20,875 nt of DNA from JANWHF01 sp036276235 (GCA_036276235.1 DATBDZ010000013.1:1-20875); one strand, 5' to 3'. Counted from the stretch's first letter, positions 1 through 8,738 are shown. The notes: generated from the sequence alone by a model not told the origin. Numbers and translations: made by a program.

Positions 1-553
1 TAACTTCTTCGGCTGGGTGCCTTCAGGAGCTCAGGCACCAAGCGAAGCCAAGGCGGTCGTTTCTTCGTTATCGCGCGAAGAGACGCCCAGCGCCCCGCCT
101 ATTGGATTGCGTCCGACCAAGGCGATGGAAGAGATGAGCCTGGGCCAGGCGATCTGGATCGGCGCCGTACAGATTCTGTCGGCGGTGTTTCCGGGACCTT
201 CGCGGTCGATGTGTACAATTGCCGCGGGGCAGGTGACGGGGATGTCGCGGCCGTCGGCGCTGGAGTTTTCCTTCTTCCTGTCGATGCCGACGATGCTCGC
301 CGCTACTGGTTACGAATTCCTGAAGATGGTGATCCTGAAGAAGCCCGATCCCGGCGAAACACTTCAGCCTATCGTCATGACCGGGCAGCTTTGGCTGGTG
401 CTGGCGATTGGTTTTATTGTCTCCTTTTTTGTCGCCTGGGGCGTAGTGGCCTGGTTCATGACCTGGGTGAAGCGGCGCGGGTTTTCCCCCTTCGCGGCCT
501 ATCGAATTTTTGTCGGCGCTGGCGTGCTGGTTCTGGCTTACAAGTGGCATTGA
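1..553 (+). CDS. uppP: Undecaprenyl-diphosphatase (UppP/BacA family), 3' part, 5' end outside window
   Basis: UppP is an integral membrane enzyme that dephosphorylates undecaprenyl pyrophosphate, recycling the lipid carrier of peptidoglycan synthesis and giving bacitracin tolerance. The reading frame is open from base 2 with no stop, so the gene runs in from the left edge; about 183 residues are visible of a family length near 270-300. The C-terminal signature is present as FPGPSRSMCTIAAG, corresponding to the family motif PGTSRSGxTI with its catalytic Ser-Arg. It is followed by SALEFSFFLSMPTMLAA, matching the conserved (A/E)FSFLLxIP segment, and by hydrophobic helices up to the stop. The GTG at 17 lies inside the protein and is not a credible start. 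The SRSM variant in place of SRSG is, as I recall, a normal subgroup form. Downstream is a repeat-filled gap, so the transcript probably ends there. Confidence 0.9.
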   Translation, partial: NFFGWVPSGAQAPSEAKAVVSSLSREETPSAPPIGLRPTKAMEEMSLGQAIWIGAVQILSAVFPGPSRSMCTIAAGQVTGMSRPSALEFSFFLSMPTMLAATGYEFLKMVILKKPDPGETLQPIVMTGQLWLVLAIGFIVSFFVAWGVVAWFMTWVKRRGFSPFAAYRIFVGAGVLVLAYKWH

Positions 554-590
554 AACGGCTGCGCGGCTTTGATAGGGGAAACCATGGAAA

Positions 591-641
591 CGTCATGCTG
601 AGTGGCCGCGTGCCTTCGGCACACCCGCGAGGCATGAAGAC
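591..641 (+). repeat. Dispersed repeat, family B (copy 1)
   Basis: This block begins CGTCATGCTGAGT and contains the small hairpin GTGCC-TTC-GGCAC followed by ACCCGCGAGGCATGAA. A second copy in opposite orientation lies at 7161-7208, differing mainly over about six bases between CTGAGT and GTGCC. The last bases of the window (from 20854) begin the same way. The copy directly abuts the palindromic element at 642-696. Confidence 0.75.
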
Positions 642-696
642 GGCGGGCAGTGCCCGCCCTACGATGACGCGGCGCGTAGGGCGGGCACTGCCCGCC
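642..696. repeat. Palindromic dispersed repeat, family A (inverted pair)
   Basis: Two inverted copies (642-662 and 676-696) of a 21-bp unit make a long hairpin with a 13-nt loop. Each unit has the core GGCGGGCAGTGCCCGCC, itself two perfect 8-bp arms around one central base, followed by CTAC, which gives it direction. The same pair occurs at 4485-4542 and, with an extra single copy, at 10289-10386. Its position just after uppP would let it act as a 3' mRNA hairpin or terminator, but there is no strong T-run. Confidence 0.9.
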
Positions 697-796
697 GCAT
701 TTTCTTCGCCGCCTCTGCCCCATATAATTTGAGGCGGCATCGACACTGCCGTATAGTCGCGGATGTGGCCGGGGGCCAATTCAGTGGGAAAGCTGC

Positions 797-1876
797 ATGG
801 TCCTTCACGTCCTACGCGCCTTGTTCATCCTGCTGATGGCGGCAGTGGGTTGGTTCTACCTTGGGAGCACCAACTCCTTCGGTGGGGATGCGGCGTGGCT
901 GGCGCTGCCGATCACGCTGACGATTGCCGTCCTGCTGGTCTGTGTCGATATCCTGGCTCCGCGGCGTAAGGTTGCCATTCTCTCGGGGACGGTTTTGGGA
1001 TTGATCGTCGGCTCCGCGATCGGCTACGGTCTTAGCTTTGTCGTACAGCTTCTGATCGATCAGTTCCAGCAGTATTACGTCGAATCGGGTTCGATCTCCG
1101 CGGTCGCACAGCAGCAGCTGGTCGAGCAGCTCCGAACGTTTGCCTATTTCGCCAAGGTGACCGTCGGGATCACCTGCTGCTATCTCTCGATCAGCTTCGT
1201 GCTGCAAACGAAGGATGATTTTCGCTTCATCATTCCGTACGTCGAATTCGCCAAGCAGGCCAAAGGTCCGCGGCCGCTTTTGCTCGACACGAGCGTGTTA
1301 ATCGACGGGCGCATCGCTGACATCGCCAGCAGCGGCTTCCTCGAAGAGAGGATCATCGTTCCGCAATTCATCGTCGAAGAGTTGCAGGCGGTGGCGGATA
1401 GCGCCGACAAGCTAAAACGCAATCGTGGCCGTCGGGGGCTGGATATCCTGGCTCGATTGCGAGCCGACAAAAAGCTGGATGTGATGCTGTATGAGTCGCC
1501 GCGATATCAGGATAACGACGTCGATGTCGATCAAAAGCTGGTGCGGCTCACCAAGGAATTGAACGGCCGCGTTGTCACCAACGATCACAACCTGAGCAAA
1601 GTTGCCAAGGTGAGCGGCATATCAGTGCTCAACATTCACGATCTGGCGGCGGCGCTCAAGCCGGTGGTTTTGCCGGGCGAGAAGATGTCGGTCCGGATCG
1701 TCCGCCCCGGCGAGGAAGCCGGCCAAGGGATTGGATACCTTGAAGATGGGACGATGGTTGTGGTCGAGCAGGCGCGGCAGCATCAGGGAGAGGATGTCGA
1801 GTTCACCGTGACCCGCGCCCATCAATCGAGCGCCGGCAGAATGATCTTCGGGCGGATCGTCAGCGACGCCGCCTGA
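797..1876 (+). CDS. Membrane-anchored PIN/TRAM domain protein (YacL-like)
   Basis: The 359-aa protein has three parts. Residues 1-140 carry about four membrane helices (near 4-24, 34-53, 60-85 and 118-137). Residues 161-290 form a PIN nuclease-like domain beginning LLLDTSVLIDGRI, with the expected acidic residues D164, E194/E195, D241/D243 and D263 in TNDHNL. Residues 293-355 form a TRAM-like beta domain, which commonly binds RNA. This order is that of Bacillus subtilis YacL and its relatives, whose function is unsettled; a membrane-tethered RNase is the usual guess. The ATG at 797 gives a sensible N-terminal helix, although only a weak GGGAA ribosome site precedes it. A hairpin 16 bases after the stop (AGTTGCC 1893-1899 with GGCAACT 1909-1915) lacks a T-run. 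The family call is secure; the biochemical role is not. Confidence 0.9.
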   Translation: MVLHVLRALFILLMAAVGWFYLGSTNSFGGDAAWLALPITLTIAVLLVCVDILAPRRKVAILSGTVLGLIVGSAIGYGLSFVVQLLIDQFQQYYVESGSISAVAQQQLVEQLRTFAYFAKVTVGITCCYLSISFVLQTKDDFRFIIPYVEFAKQAKGPRPLLLDTSVLIDGRIADIASSGFLEERIIVPQFIVEELQAVADSADKLKRNRGRRGLDILARLRADKKLDVMLYESPRYQDNDVDVDQKLVRLTKELNGRVVTNDHNLSKVAKVSGISVLNIHDLAAALKPVVLPGEKMSVRIVRPGEEAGQGIGYLEDGTMVVVEQARQHQGEDVEFTVTRAHQSSAGRMIFGRIVSDAA

Positions 1877-2041
1877 TTCCTTACGTTTCAACAGTTGCCG
1901 CCGAAATAGGCAACTTAAAAGGAGCCAAGCCTGCAACGCGCGCAAAGCGCGCGGTTTAGGCTATGGAAAAGGCGGTTCTGGGACGTTGCACGGCATTTGC
2001 TAAGACTACTTGTCCAGAAAGTATCAACCGGGGTTGCGGTC

Positions 2042-2070
2042 TTGACCGGCTGACGCCTCATCGGGATGAT
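2042..2070 (+). promoter_or_regulatory. Possible sigma70-type promoter of the glutamine synthetase gene
   Basis: TTGACC (2042-2047) is separated by 17 bases from GATGAT (2065-2070), a 5/6 and 4/6 match to the housekeeping consensus. It would give a leader of about 75 nt before the ATG at 2154. The match is modest, and planctomycete promoter rules are poorly known. Confidence 0.3.
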
Positions 2071-2125
2071 GGCATCCCGCTCCCCCAATCCACCCTGGCC
2101 GGTGGACGTGGCTATTTTTCTTTTT
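2062..2125 (+). other. Two small hairpins and a T-rich tract in the glutamine synthetase leader
   Basis: CGGGATG (2062-2068) pairs perfectly with CATCCCG (2073-2079) around an ATGG loop. TCCACC (2089-2094) pairs with GGTGGA (2101-2106). A T-rich stretch follows at 2113-2125, about 30 bases before the start codon. The second hairpin plus T-tract has the outline of an attenuator, but the stem is short, and the first hairpin overlaps the candidate -10 box. I could not match it to the glnA RNA motif. The rest of the 1877-2153 gap holds a short hairpin (CGCGC around 1937-1953) and nothing else recognisable. Confidence 0.25.
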
Positions 2126-2153
2126 GGGAACTTTTAATTCGAGGAGTGGTTTC

Positions 2154-4334
<2,181 letters not shown>

Positions 4335-4366
4335 TCACGGATCCAGTTGTGAATTGCACGAAGCTC

Positions 4367-4399
4367 GAAGCCCCGGGATTTTCCCGGGGCTTCTTTTTT
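4367..4399 (+). terminator. Intrinsic terminator after glutamine synthetase
   Basis: A perfect 12-bp stem GAAGCCCCGGGA (4367-4378) and TCCCGGGGCTTC (4382-4393) with a TTT loop is followed by six T (4394-4399). It lies 32 bases after the stop codon. This is one of the clearest terminators in the window. Confidence 0.95.
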
Positions 4400-4484
4400 G
4401 TGGCACTGGCATCCCGCGCGCGTCCACGCGAGCCACGCGTCATGCTTCGCCACGCGACGCTTCCGCCGCGGCCAGCACGAAGAC

Positions 4485-4542
4485 GGCGGGCAGTGCCCGC
4501 CCTACGCGCATCGCTTCGCCCGTAGGGCGGGCACTGCCCGCC
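4485..4542. repeat. Palindromic dispersed repeat, family A (inverted pair)
   Basis: Two inverted 21-bp units (4485-4505 and 4522-4542) are identical to those at 642-696, separated by a 16-nt loop. The flanks also match copy 1: GAAGAC on the left and CGCGTTTTC or GCATTTTC on the right. This suggests that the mobile or amplified unit is longer than the 21-bp arms. It lies in the 4400-4889 gap between two single-gene units. Confidence 0.9.
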
Positions 4543-4552
4543 GCGTTTTCGG

Positions 4553-4596
4553 CGCAGGCCTGTGCTGTTTCGGTGCACGAGAGGCACGGGCCTGCG
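4553..4596. repeat. Inverted repeat next to family A element
   Basis: CGCAGGCC (4553-4560) pairs exactly with GGCCTGCG (4589-4596), with partial further pairing of TGTGC against GCAC inside. It starts ten bases after the family A hairpin. The rest of the gap, 4597-4889, holds a small ACCCC/GGGGT hairpin at 4837-4853 in the leader of the next gene. It has no convincing gene. Confidence 0.6.
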
Positions 4597-4889
4597 AGTA
4601 CGCCGACCTGTGGCACCCAGACTGACCCATTACCCATCTTTGGTGCGCGGAGCGAAACCGCGGCCAACTTCACTTCATTCTTGCGAGGCCCCGCGGCTGA
4701 TAACCTAGTTTCGTACCGTTTGTGCCGGCCATAGGGTGGACGACGAGGGCCGGGAACGCCACGGCCTGCAAATCGGAGCTTGCAAATCCAGATTCAATTT
4801 GCCGCCGTCCAAAGCCGGGATAGGTTGAAAGAGGGCACCCCCGTCTGCGGGGTCGCCGTTCCATCAGGCACAAAAAGGAGAAAGAGAAA

Positions 4890-5300
4890 ATGCTTAAGAA
4901 ACAGTCTCGGTATTCGTCTGTTCCCGCGCGTTTTGAGCAACTCGAATCGCGCCAGCTGATGTCGGCTGTCGTTCCCTCGCTCACCGGAGCGCCGTTCACC
5001 GGAGCCGCGACTTCCACCGGCAACGACAACTCCGATATCGTCCTGACCATCGCGTCGGAAACCAAATCCGGACACGTCGTCGGCACGCTTGTGGTCCACG
5101 ATCACGGCGGCGGCGAGATCGATTTCATCGTCAAGGGATCCGTGAATCACAAAGGCAAGTTCAACCTCACTTGCACCGCCGCTGGCCATGCCGTCGCCAA
5201 GCTAACCGGCACCGATGCCAACGATACGCTGACCGGCAAGTATGTCGCGCATCAGCCGCACAAGCATGCCGACACGGGCACGTTTGTTATGAGCCGCTAA
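4890..5300 (+). CDS. Small extracellular-type protein with planctomycete LExRxLMSA N-terminal motif
   Basis: The predicted protein is 136 aa. Residues 15-26 read FEQLESRQLMSA, which matches the short motif (R.LE.R.LLSA type, Pfam Planc_extracel as I recall it) found at the N-terminus of many planctomycete extracellular and surface proteins and thought to be linked to export. There is no classical hydrophobic signal peptide. The rest (about 40-136) is Thr-, Gly- and His-rich and looks like alternating beta strands (GHVVGTLVVHD, GEIDFIVKGSV, GKFNLTCTAAG, DTGTFVMSR), suggesting a small beta-barrel or sandwich. The start is firm: AAGGAG at 4875-4880 lies 9 bases before the ATG. It is a single-gene unit with its own terminator. 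Most proteins with this motif are far larger, so this is an unusually small carrier. Function unknown. Confidence 0.8.
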   Translation: MLKKQSRYSSVPARFEQLESRQLMSAVVPSLTGAPFTGAATSTGNDNSDIVLTIASETKSGHVVGTLVVHDHGGGEIDFIVKGSVNHKGKFNLTCTAAGHAVAKLTGTDANDTLTGKYVAHQPHKHADTGTFVMSR

Positions 5301-5334
5301 CCTAGCGTTTTGTTGATACGATCAATTGTACCAG

Positions 5335-5370
5335 GGCCCCGGGATCAACTCCCGGGGCCGTTCTGTTTTT
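5335..5370 (+). terminator. Intrinsic terminator after the LExRxLMSA protein
   Basis: GGCCCCGGGA (5335-5344) pairs perfectly with TCCCGGGGCC (5350-5359) around a 5-nt loop, followed by GTTCTGTTTTT. It starts 34 bases after the stop codon. The stem resembles the glnN terminator, including the shared CCCCGGGA / TCCCGGGG. Confidence 0.92.
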
Positions 5371-5408
5371 CTGTCGGATTTCGGAAAGCGGTACCCAACC
5401 CAACCGCC

Positions 5409-5422
5409 GAGCCGGACGGCTC
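5409..5422. repeat. Short inverted repeat upstream of pabB
   Basis: GAGCC (5409-5413) and GGCTC (5418-5422) flank GGAC, and a second small hairpin GGGCTTCGCCC lies near 5473. A TACAAT at 5502-5507 resembles a -10 box but has no good -35 partner. The 5371-5515 gap has nothing else I can name. Confidence 0.35.
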
Positions 5423-5515
5423 AAGCCTTTGGGCAATCAATCGGCGTTCGTAAGGTGAGGCGCCGTGCATGGGGGCTTCGCCCAATAATACCGTTGGCGC
5501 GTACAATCGGTTCTT

Positions 5516-7012
5516 GTGATCCGGACCGGGCCGCACAAAACCGCTGTGCCGATGGGGCTGCAAATCCCCGCTAAACTTGTGCAGGCGCATCTTCATAGCG
5601 CCGCCAGCGGGCATCCGCGCTGGAGCCGGTGGTCGTATGCGCCCGACGCCGCGGTTCTCTCGTTGCGATGTGATCCGGTAACACGACTTACGACGTTGCG
5701 ATCGTGTGCCCGCATCCTGCGGGAATGGGCCGATCCCTTGGAGGCGTTGAGTTGGCTGTCCGCACATCTTGGCATCTCCGCGACCCTTCCGCGTCGCGAA
5801 ATTTGGCCGCGGCCCGATGACCTTGCGCGGTCAAGCGCCTCAGGTTTCGTAGGGTCCGCCTTGGCGGAAGCGGTGTTTGCGGGCCAGCCTCCCGGGTCCA
5901 CCAAGGCGGACCCTACAAAAAACGCTCTAGGTCATTTGGTTTCACCTCCCTTTGCCGGAGGGTGGATTGGCTGGTTGAGTTACGACCTGGGGCGGCTATT
6001 TGAGGAGCTGCCGACTACGGCGCGGAATGATCTGAATTTGCCACTGTTTGAGTTCACGTTTCATCCATCAGGGACGGCTTTTGATGGCTTGACCGGCCGC
6101 TCGTTTCGCTTCGAGATTGCGAATCCGCAGGATGACGGGCCGATCGAAACGGTCGATCACGCGTGCGAGCGCGATCGCGACTTTGTTTCAAACTTCTCCG
6201 CGGCTGAATACGAACGTGCGGTTGCCCGCGCCATTGAGTACATCCGTGCCGGTGATGTTTTTCAGGTCAATCTTTCGCAGCGGTTCACCGGCTCAGTGCG
6301 AACATCGGCGGCGGCGATTTATCGGCGGCTGGCGCTGAATTCTCCCGCGTGGTTTGGCGCCTATTACGCCGGCGCGGATTACGCGCTTGTGTCAAATTCG
6401 CCGGAGTTATTTCTCGATGTGTCGCCCGATCCTTCGAGCGGTCAGCGGCACATCATCACGCGCCCGATCAAGGGCACGCGGCCAAACATTGCGGGCATGG
6501 ATCGCGAGCTGCGCGATAGCATTAAGGACCAGGTCGAGTTGAACATGATCGTCGATCTGGAGCGCAATGATCTGGGACGGATTTGCCAGATCGGAACGGT
6601 GAAGGTGACTGAGCCGCGGGCGATTGAGGAGCATCCGACCGTTTATCACGGCGCGGCAACCATCGAAGGCGCGTTGCGCGACGATGTCACCTTCATCGAT
6701 CTGCTCCGCGCCACGTTCCCCGGCGGCAGCGTCACCGGTGCGCCAAAAATCCGCGCGATGCAGATCATTGAGGAATTGGAACCGGTGCGACGTGGGCCTT
6801 ATTGCGGTGCGATCGGATTTCTGTCGGTGACTGGCCACATCCAATTTAATCTGGCGATTCGAACAATGGTGATGAAGGACGGATTGATTCACGTTCCCGT
6901 CGGCGGCGGGATCGTCGCCGACTCCGATCCGGCGGAGGAATATCGTGAAACGCTGGTCAAGGCGCGCGCCATGTTCGCGGCGCTGGGCGTTGATTATTCT
7001 CCATCTTGCTAA
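5516..7012 (+). CDS. pabB: Aminodeoxychorismate synthase component I (para-aminobenzoate synthase)
   Basis: PabB converts chorismate with glutamine-derived ammonia to 4-amino-4-deoxychorismate for folate synthesis, in the cytoplasm with a PabA amidotransferase. The chorismate-binding domain is intact: AGDVFQVNLSQRF, NSPELFL, TRPIKGTRPN, VELNMIVDLERNDLGR, FPGGSVTGAPKIRAM, GAIGFLSVTGHIQFNLAIRT and VGGGIVADSDPAEEYRET. The lysine in PIKGT (K319) marks PabB; anthranilate synthase TrpE has alanine there. Residues 112-134 (VGSALAE ... KADPT) are encoded by an inverted repeat (5849-5916), an apparent in-frame insertion between the N-terminal part and the conserved GGWIGWLSYDLGR. The start is uncertain: GTG at 5516 gives 498 aa, ATG at 5552 gives 486, and neither has a clear ribosome site. 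The region before HPRWSRWSY is shorter than usual, so the N-terminus may be slightly eroded. No pabA or pabC is adjacent. Confidence 0.9.
   Translation: MIRTGPHKTAVPMGLQIPAKLVQAHLHSAASGHPRWSRWSYAPDAAVLSLRCDPVTRLTTLRSCARILREWADPLEALSWLSAHLGISATLPRREIWPRPDDLARSSASGFVGSALAEAVFAGQPPGSTKADPTKNALGHLVSPPFAGGWIGWLSYDLGRLFEELPTTARNDLNLPLFEFTFHPSGTAFDGLTGRSFRFEIANPQDDGPIETVDHACERDRDFVSNFSAAEYERAVARAIEYIRAGDVFQVNLSQRFTGSVRTSAAAIYRRLALNSPAWFGAYYAGADYALVSNSPELFLDVSPDPSSGQRHIITRPIKGTRPNIAGMDRELRDSIKDQVELNMIVDLERNDLGRICQIGTVKVTEPRAIEEHPTVYHGAATIEGALRDDVTFIDLLRATFPGGSVTGAPKIRAMQIIEELEPVRRGPYCGAIGFLSVTGHIQFNLAIRTMVMKDGLIHVPVGGGIVADSDPAEEYRETLVKARAMFAALGVDYSPSC
5849..5916. repeat. Palindromic element inside the pabB coding sequence
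   Basis: The left arm GTAGGGTCCGCCTTGGCGGA (5849-5868) and the right arm (5897-5916) are complementary at 19 of 20 positions, with a 28-nt loop. Pairing continues imperfectly outward (GTTTC with AAAAC). The GTAGGG...CCCTAC ends recall the intergenic family A units, but the core differs. The reading frame passes through without a stop, adding about 23 residues. Confidence 0.85.
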
Positions 7013-7063
7013 CAAGCCGGACGCGTCGGAGTACCTGCTCTGAAATGTTGGCGGTTGTCTACG

Positions 7064-7160
7064 AACGCCACGGGCATGCTTACGCAAGCCCATGCCACCC
7101 GATTTGAGTGCCACCGAAAAATTGGGTGGCATGGGCTCGCGACAGCGTGCCCGTGGCGTT
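7064..7160. repeat. Nested inverted repeat downstream of pabB
   Basis: The outer arms AACGCCACGGGCATGCT (7064-7080) and 7144-7160 match at 16 of 17 positions. The inner arms GCCCATGCCACCC (7088-7100) and GGGTGGCATGGGC (7124-7136) are perfect complements. Together they can form one long hairpin in the transcript or a cruciform in DNA. It lies in the 246-bp gap before the hydrolase gene and touches the repeat at 7161-7208. Confidence 0.85.
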
Positions 7161-7208
7161 TTCATGCTTCGCGGGTGTGCCAAAGGCACGTGACGACTCA
7201 GCATGACG
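7161..7208 (-). repeat. Dispersed repeat, family B (copy 2, inverted)
   Basis: The reverse complement reads CGTCATGCTGAGT...GTGCCTTTGGCACACCCGCGAAGCATGAA and aligns along its whole length with 591-641. As in copy 1, it is joined directly to a palindromic element, though a different one. Confidence 0.75.
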
Positions 7209-7258
7209 TGGCCTAAGATGACGCACGTAAAGCTCAGCTGTTCCTTGAAGGAGGATTT

Positions 7259-8044
7259 ATGAAGCAACTTTTGATCGTTCTTGCGGCAATGTCGTTGGTC
7301 GCCGTTCAGAATTCGAACGCCGCCATTAAGACTCAGGTTGTGAAATATCAGGCCGGATCAGTTCAGGCTCAAGGGTTCCTTGCCTACGACGACGCGGCAA
7401 CGGGCAAGCGGCCAGGTATCGTCGTTGTGCCGGAATGGTGGGGTTTGGACGATTATGCGAAGCATCGCGCGCAGCAGTTGGCGCAACTGGGATATGTGGC
7501 TTTTGCCGCTGATATGTACGGAGAGGGCAAGACGACCGACAAGCCTGATGTCGCTGGTCAATGGGCCGGCGCGCTGCGCAATGGCGATCGCGTTGAGCTG
7601 CGCAAGCGCGTGCAGGCGGCGCTCGATCAGCTCAAAACGGATTCGCACGTCGATGCGGCTCGCATGGCCGCCATCGGGTACTGCTTTGGCGGAACGACTG
7701 CGCTCGAGCTGGCGCGCAGCGGCGCGGATGTGAAATGCGTCGTCTCCTTTCACGGCGATTTGAGCATCGCCTCGCCGGCACAGGAGGGAAAGGTCAAGGC
7801 GCAGATCCTCGTCTGCCACGGCGGCGATGATTCCTTCTCCACTCCCGCGCAGGTCGAAGCCTTCCAGGAAGAAATGCGCAAGGCCAAGGTGAATTGGGAG
7901 ATGAACATCTACGGCGGCGCGGTGCACGGCTTCACCAACCCCGACGCCGACAAGCATGGAATCCCCGGCATCGCCTACAACAAGCAGGCGGATGAGCGCT
8001 CGTGGCGGGCGATGCGGGAGTTGTTTGAGCAGGTGTTGAAATGA
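7259..8044 (+). CDS. Exported dienelactone hydrolase family protein
   Basis: This is a 261-aa alpha/beta hydrolase of the dienelactone hydrolase (DLH, PF01738) family. Residues 1-22 (MKQLLIVLAAMSLVAVQNSNA) form a signal peptide, so it probably acts outside the cytoplasmic membrane. The family pattern is complete: VVPEWWGLDDYAKHRA near 57-70, nucleophile Cys142 in GYCFGG, catalytic Asp at 190/191 in CHGGDDSF, and His223 in AVHGFTNPDAD. Members hydrolyse lactones or small esters; the true substrate cannot be read from sequence, and a role in chlorocatechol breakdown should not be assumed from the name. The start is well supported by AAGGAGG (7248-7254) five bases or fewer from the ATG. It appears to be a single gene, flanked by repeat clusters on both sides. 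Confidence 0.92.
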   Translation: MKQLLIVLAAMSLVAVQNSNAAIKTQVVKYQAGSVQAQGFLAYDDAATGKRPGIVVVPEWWGLDDYAKHRAQQLAQLGYVAFAADMYGEGKTTDKPDVAGQWAGALRNGDRVELRKRVQAALDQLKTDSHVDAARMAAIGYCFGGTTALELARSGADVKCVVSFHGDLSIASPAQEGKVKAQILVCHGGDDSFSTPAQVEAFQEEMRKAKVNWEMNIYGGAVHGFTNPDADKHGIPGIAYNKQADERSWRAMRELFEQVLK

Positions 8045-8052
8045 GGAGGAAG

Positions 8053-8170
8053 GGGACGAAGGGACGTAGGGACATAGGGACGTAGGGACAAAAAGACGAA
8101 GGGACGCAAGTCCCCCGCGTAGCGGTCGGACCGGAGGTCCACCTCTTCGTCCCTCCGTCCCTTCGTCCCT
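8053..8170. repeat. 8-bp tandem repeats with a mirrored arm (long hairpin)
   Basis: Units of the type GGGACGTA/GGGACGAA start at 8053, 8061, 8069, 8077 and 8085, an exact 8-bp period, with another at 8101. The right side (about 8144-8170) has the complement in the same period (CTTCGTCCC, TCCGTCCC, TTCGTCCC). A small GGACC-GGA-GGTCC hairpin sits in the loop near 8128-8140. This fills most of the 8045-8340 gap. Near 8212-8250 two further short hairpins occur (TGTCCGA/TCGGACA and CTCGCGC/GCGCGAG). Confidence 0.85.
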
Positions 8171-8340
8171 TTATCTCACTACCGCCCCCATTCACGTTGC
8201 CCCCATCGATTGTCCGATAAATCGGACATGGCTCGCGCGGTGTCGCGCGAGTACGCGACTGTTGATGCGGTCTGCCTCTGGCCATCGTGCGCTTGCACGT
8301 CGGCACGAGGTGCGGCCGCTGGTTTGGCAAAGGAGTTGCC

Positions 8341-8613
8341 ATGAGCATGAAAATGATGAAGTGGATGGCGGCGGGCATTCTGGCCGGCGCGCCGGCGATC
8401 GGGCTTGCCCGTTCGCATGTAACCGCCGCCCCGTTGGCCGCGGTTTCGCAGGTCAGTTCCAAGGCCGCGCCCAAGAAGCTTGCCGTGACGCATAAGAAGC
8501 TGGCTTCCAAGGCGCATCCAAAGGTCACGCACACGGCGGCTCACAAGTCCGTGAAGCACAAGACCAAGCACACGGTCTCTCACAAGAATCTCGTGACGAC
8601 CAAAAAGCACTGA
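8341..8613 (+). CDS. Exported Lys/His-rich small basic protein
   Basis: The predicted protein is 90 aa. Residues 1-23 are a signal peptide (basic MSMKMMKWM, then AAGILAGAPAIGLA). The mature part (about 24-90) consists mostly of Lys, His, Ala, Thr, Ser and Val with repeated HKK, KKL, AHK and KHK motifs and almost no acidic residues. This low-complexity, very basic composition resembles that of enterobacterial acid-shock protein Asr, but I see no alignable homology and do not claim it. A role in binding nucleic acid, polyanions or metal, or in buffering acid in the periplasm, is possible. The ATG at 8341 follows AAAGGAG (8329-8335) by 5 bases, which decides against the upstream GTG at 8287. A terminator-like hairpin follows. 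Confidence 0.75.
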   Translation: MSMKMMKWMAAGILAGAPAIGLARSHVTAAPLAAVSQVSSKAAPKKLAVTHKKLASKAHPKVTHTAAHKSVKHKTKHTVSHKNLVTTKKH

Positions 8614-8643
8614 TCGCCACCCGGGATAAGAACGAGGAAGCGC

Positions 8644-8673
8644 AGCCCCGCCGAATCCGGTGGGGCTTCTTTA
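8644..8673 (+). terminator. Probable intrinsic terminator after the Lys/His-rich protein
   Basis: AGCCCCGCCG (8644-8653) pairs with CGGTGGGGCT (8658-8667), with one G-U pair and a 4-nt loop. TCTTTA follows. The T-run is weak but the stem is strong, and the position 30 bases after the stop is right. Confidence 0.7.
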
Positions 8674-8697
8674 TGCGCCGTTTGGCGGCGGGGCTGA

Positions 8698-8738
8698 AAT
8701 CCGAGATCCGAATGCCCGAGGTCCGAATCAAGTACGAA
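8698..8738 (+). repeat. CCGAA-type degenerate repeat
   Basis: The block has short near-repeats ATCCGAG, ATCCGAA, GGTCCGAA and AGTACGAA. The same vocabulary appears in the large inverted repeat at 11356-11653. It is one part of the gene-free stretch 8614-9042. Confidence 0.5.

Noticed and set aside
554..790. Overlapping open frames between uppP and the PIN/TRAM gene
   Set aside because: They run through two dispersed repeats, differ in frame and strand, and lack ribosome sites.
1940..2153. Sigma54 promoter for glutamine synthetase
   Set aside because: No GG-N10-GC element of the TGGCAC-N5-TTGCA type is present; TGGCATCCCGC at 2070 lacks the second half.
4735..4889. Possible riboswitch in the leader of the LExRxLMSA protein
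   Set aside because: There are small hairpins and repeated TGCAAATC words, but I could not match the c-di-GMP, cobalamin or other consensus layouts I know.
8053..8108. Possible CRISPR array
   Set aside because: The units are 8 bp with no spacers and have an inverted arm. No cas gene is present.
8287..8340. GTG start that would lengthen the Lys/His-rich protein
   Set aside because: AAAGGAG sits 5 bases before the ATG at 8341, and the signal peptide starts there.
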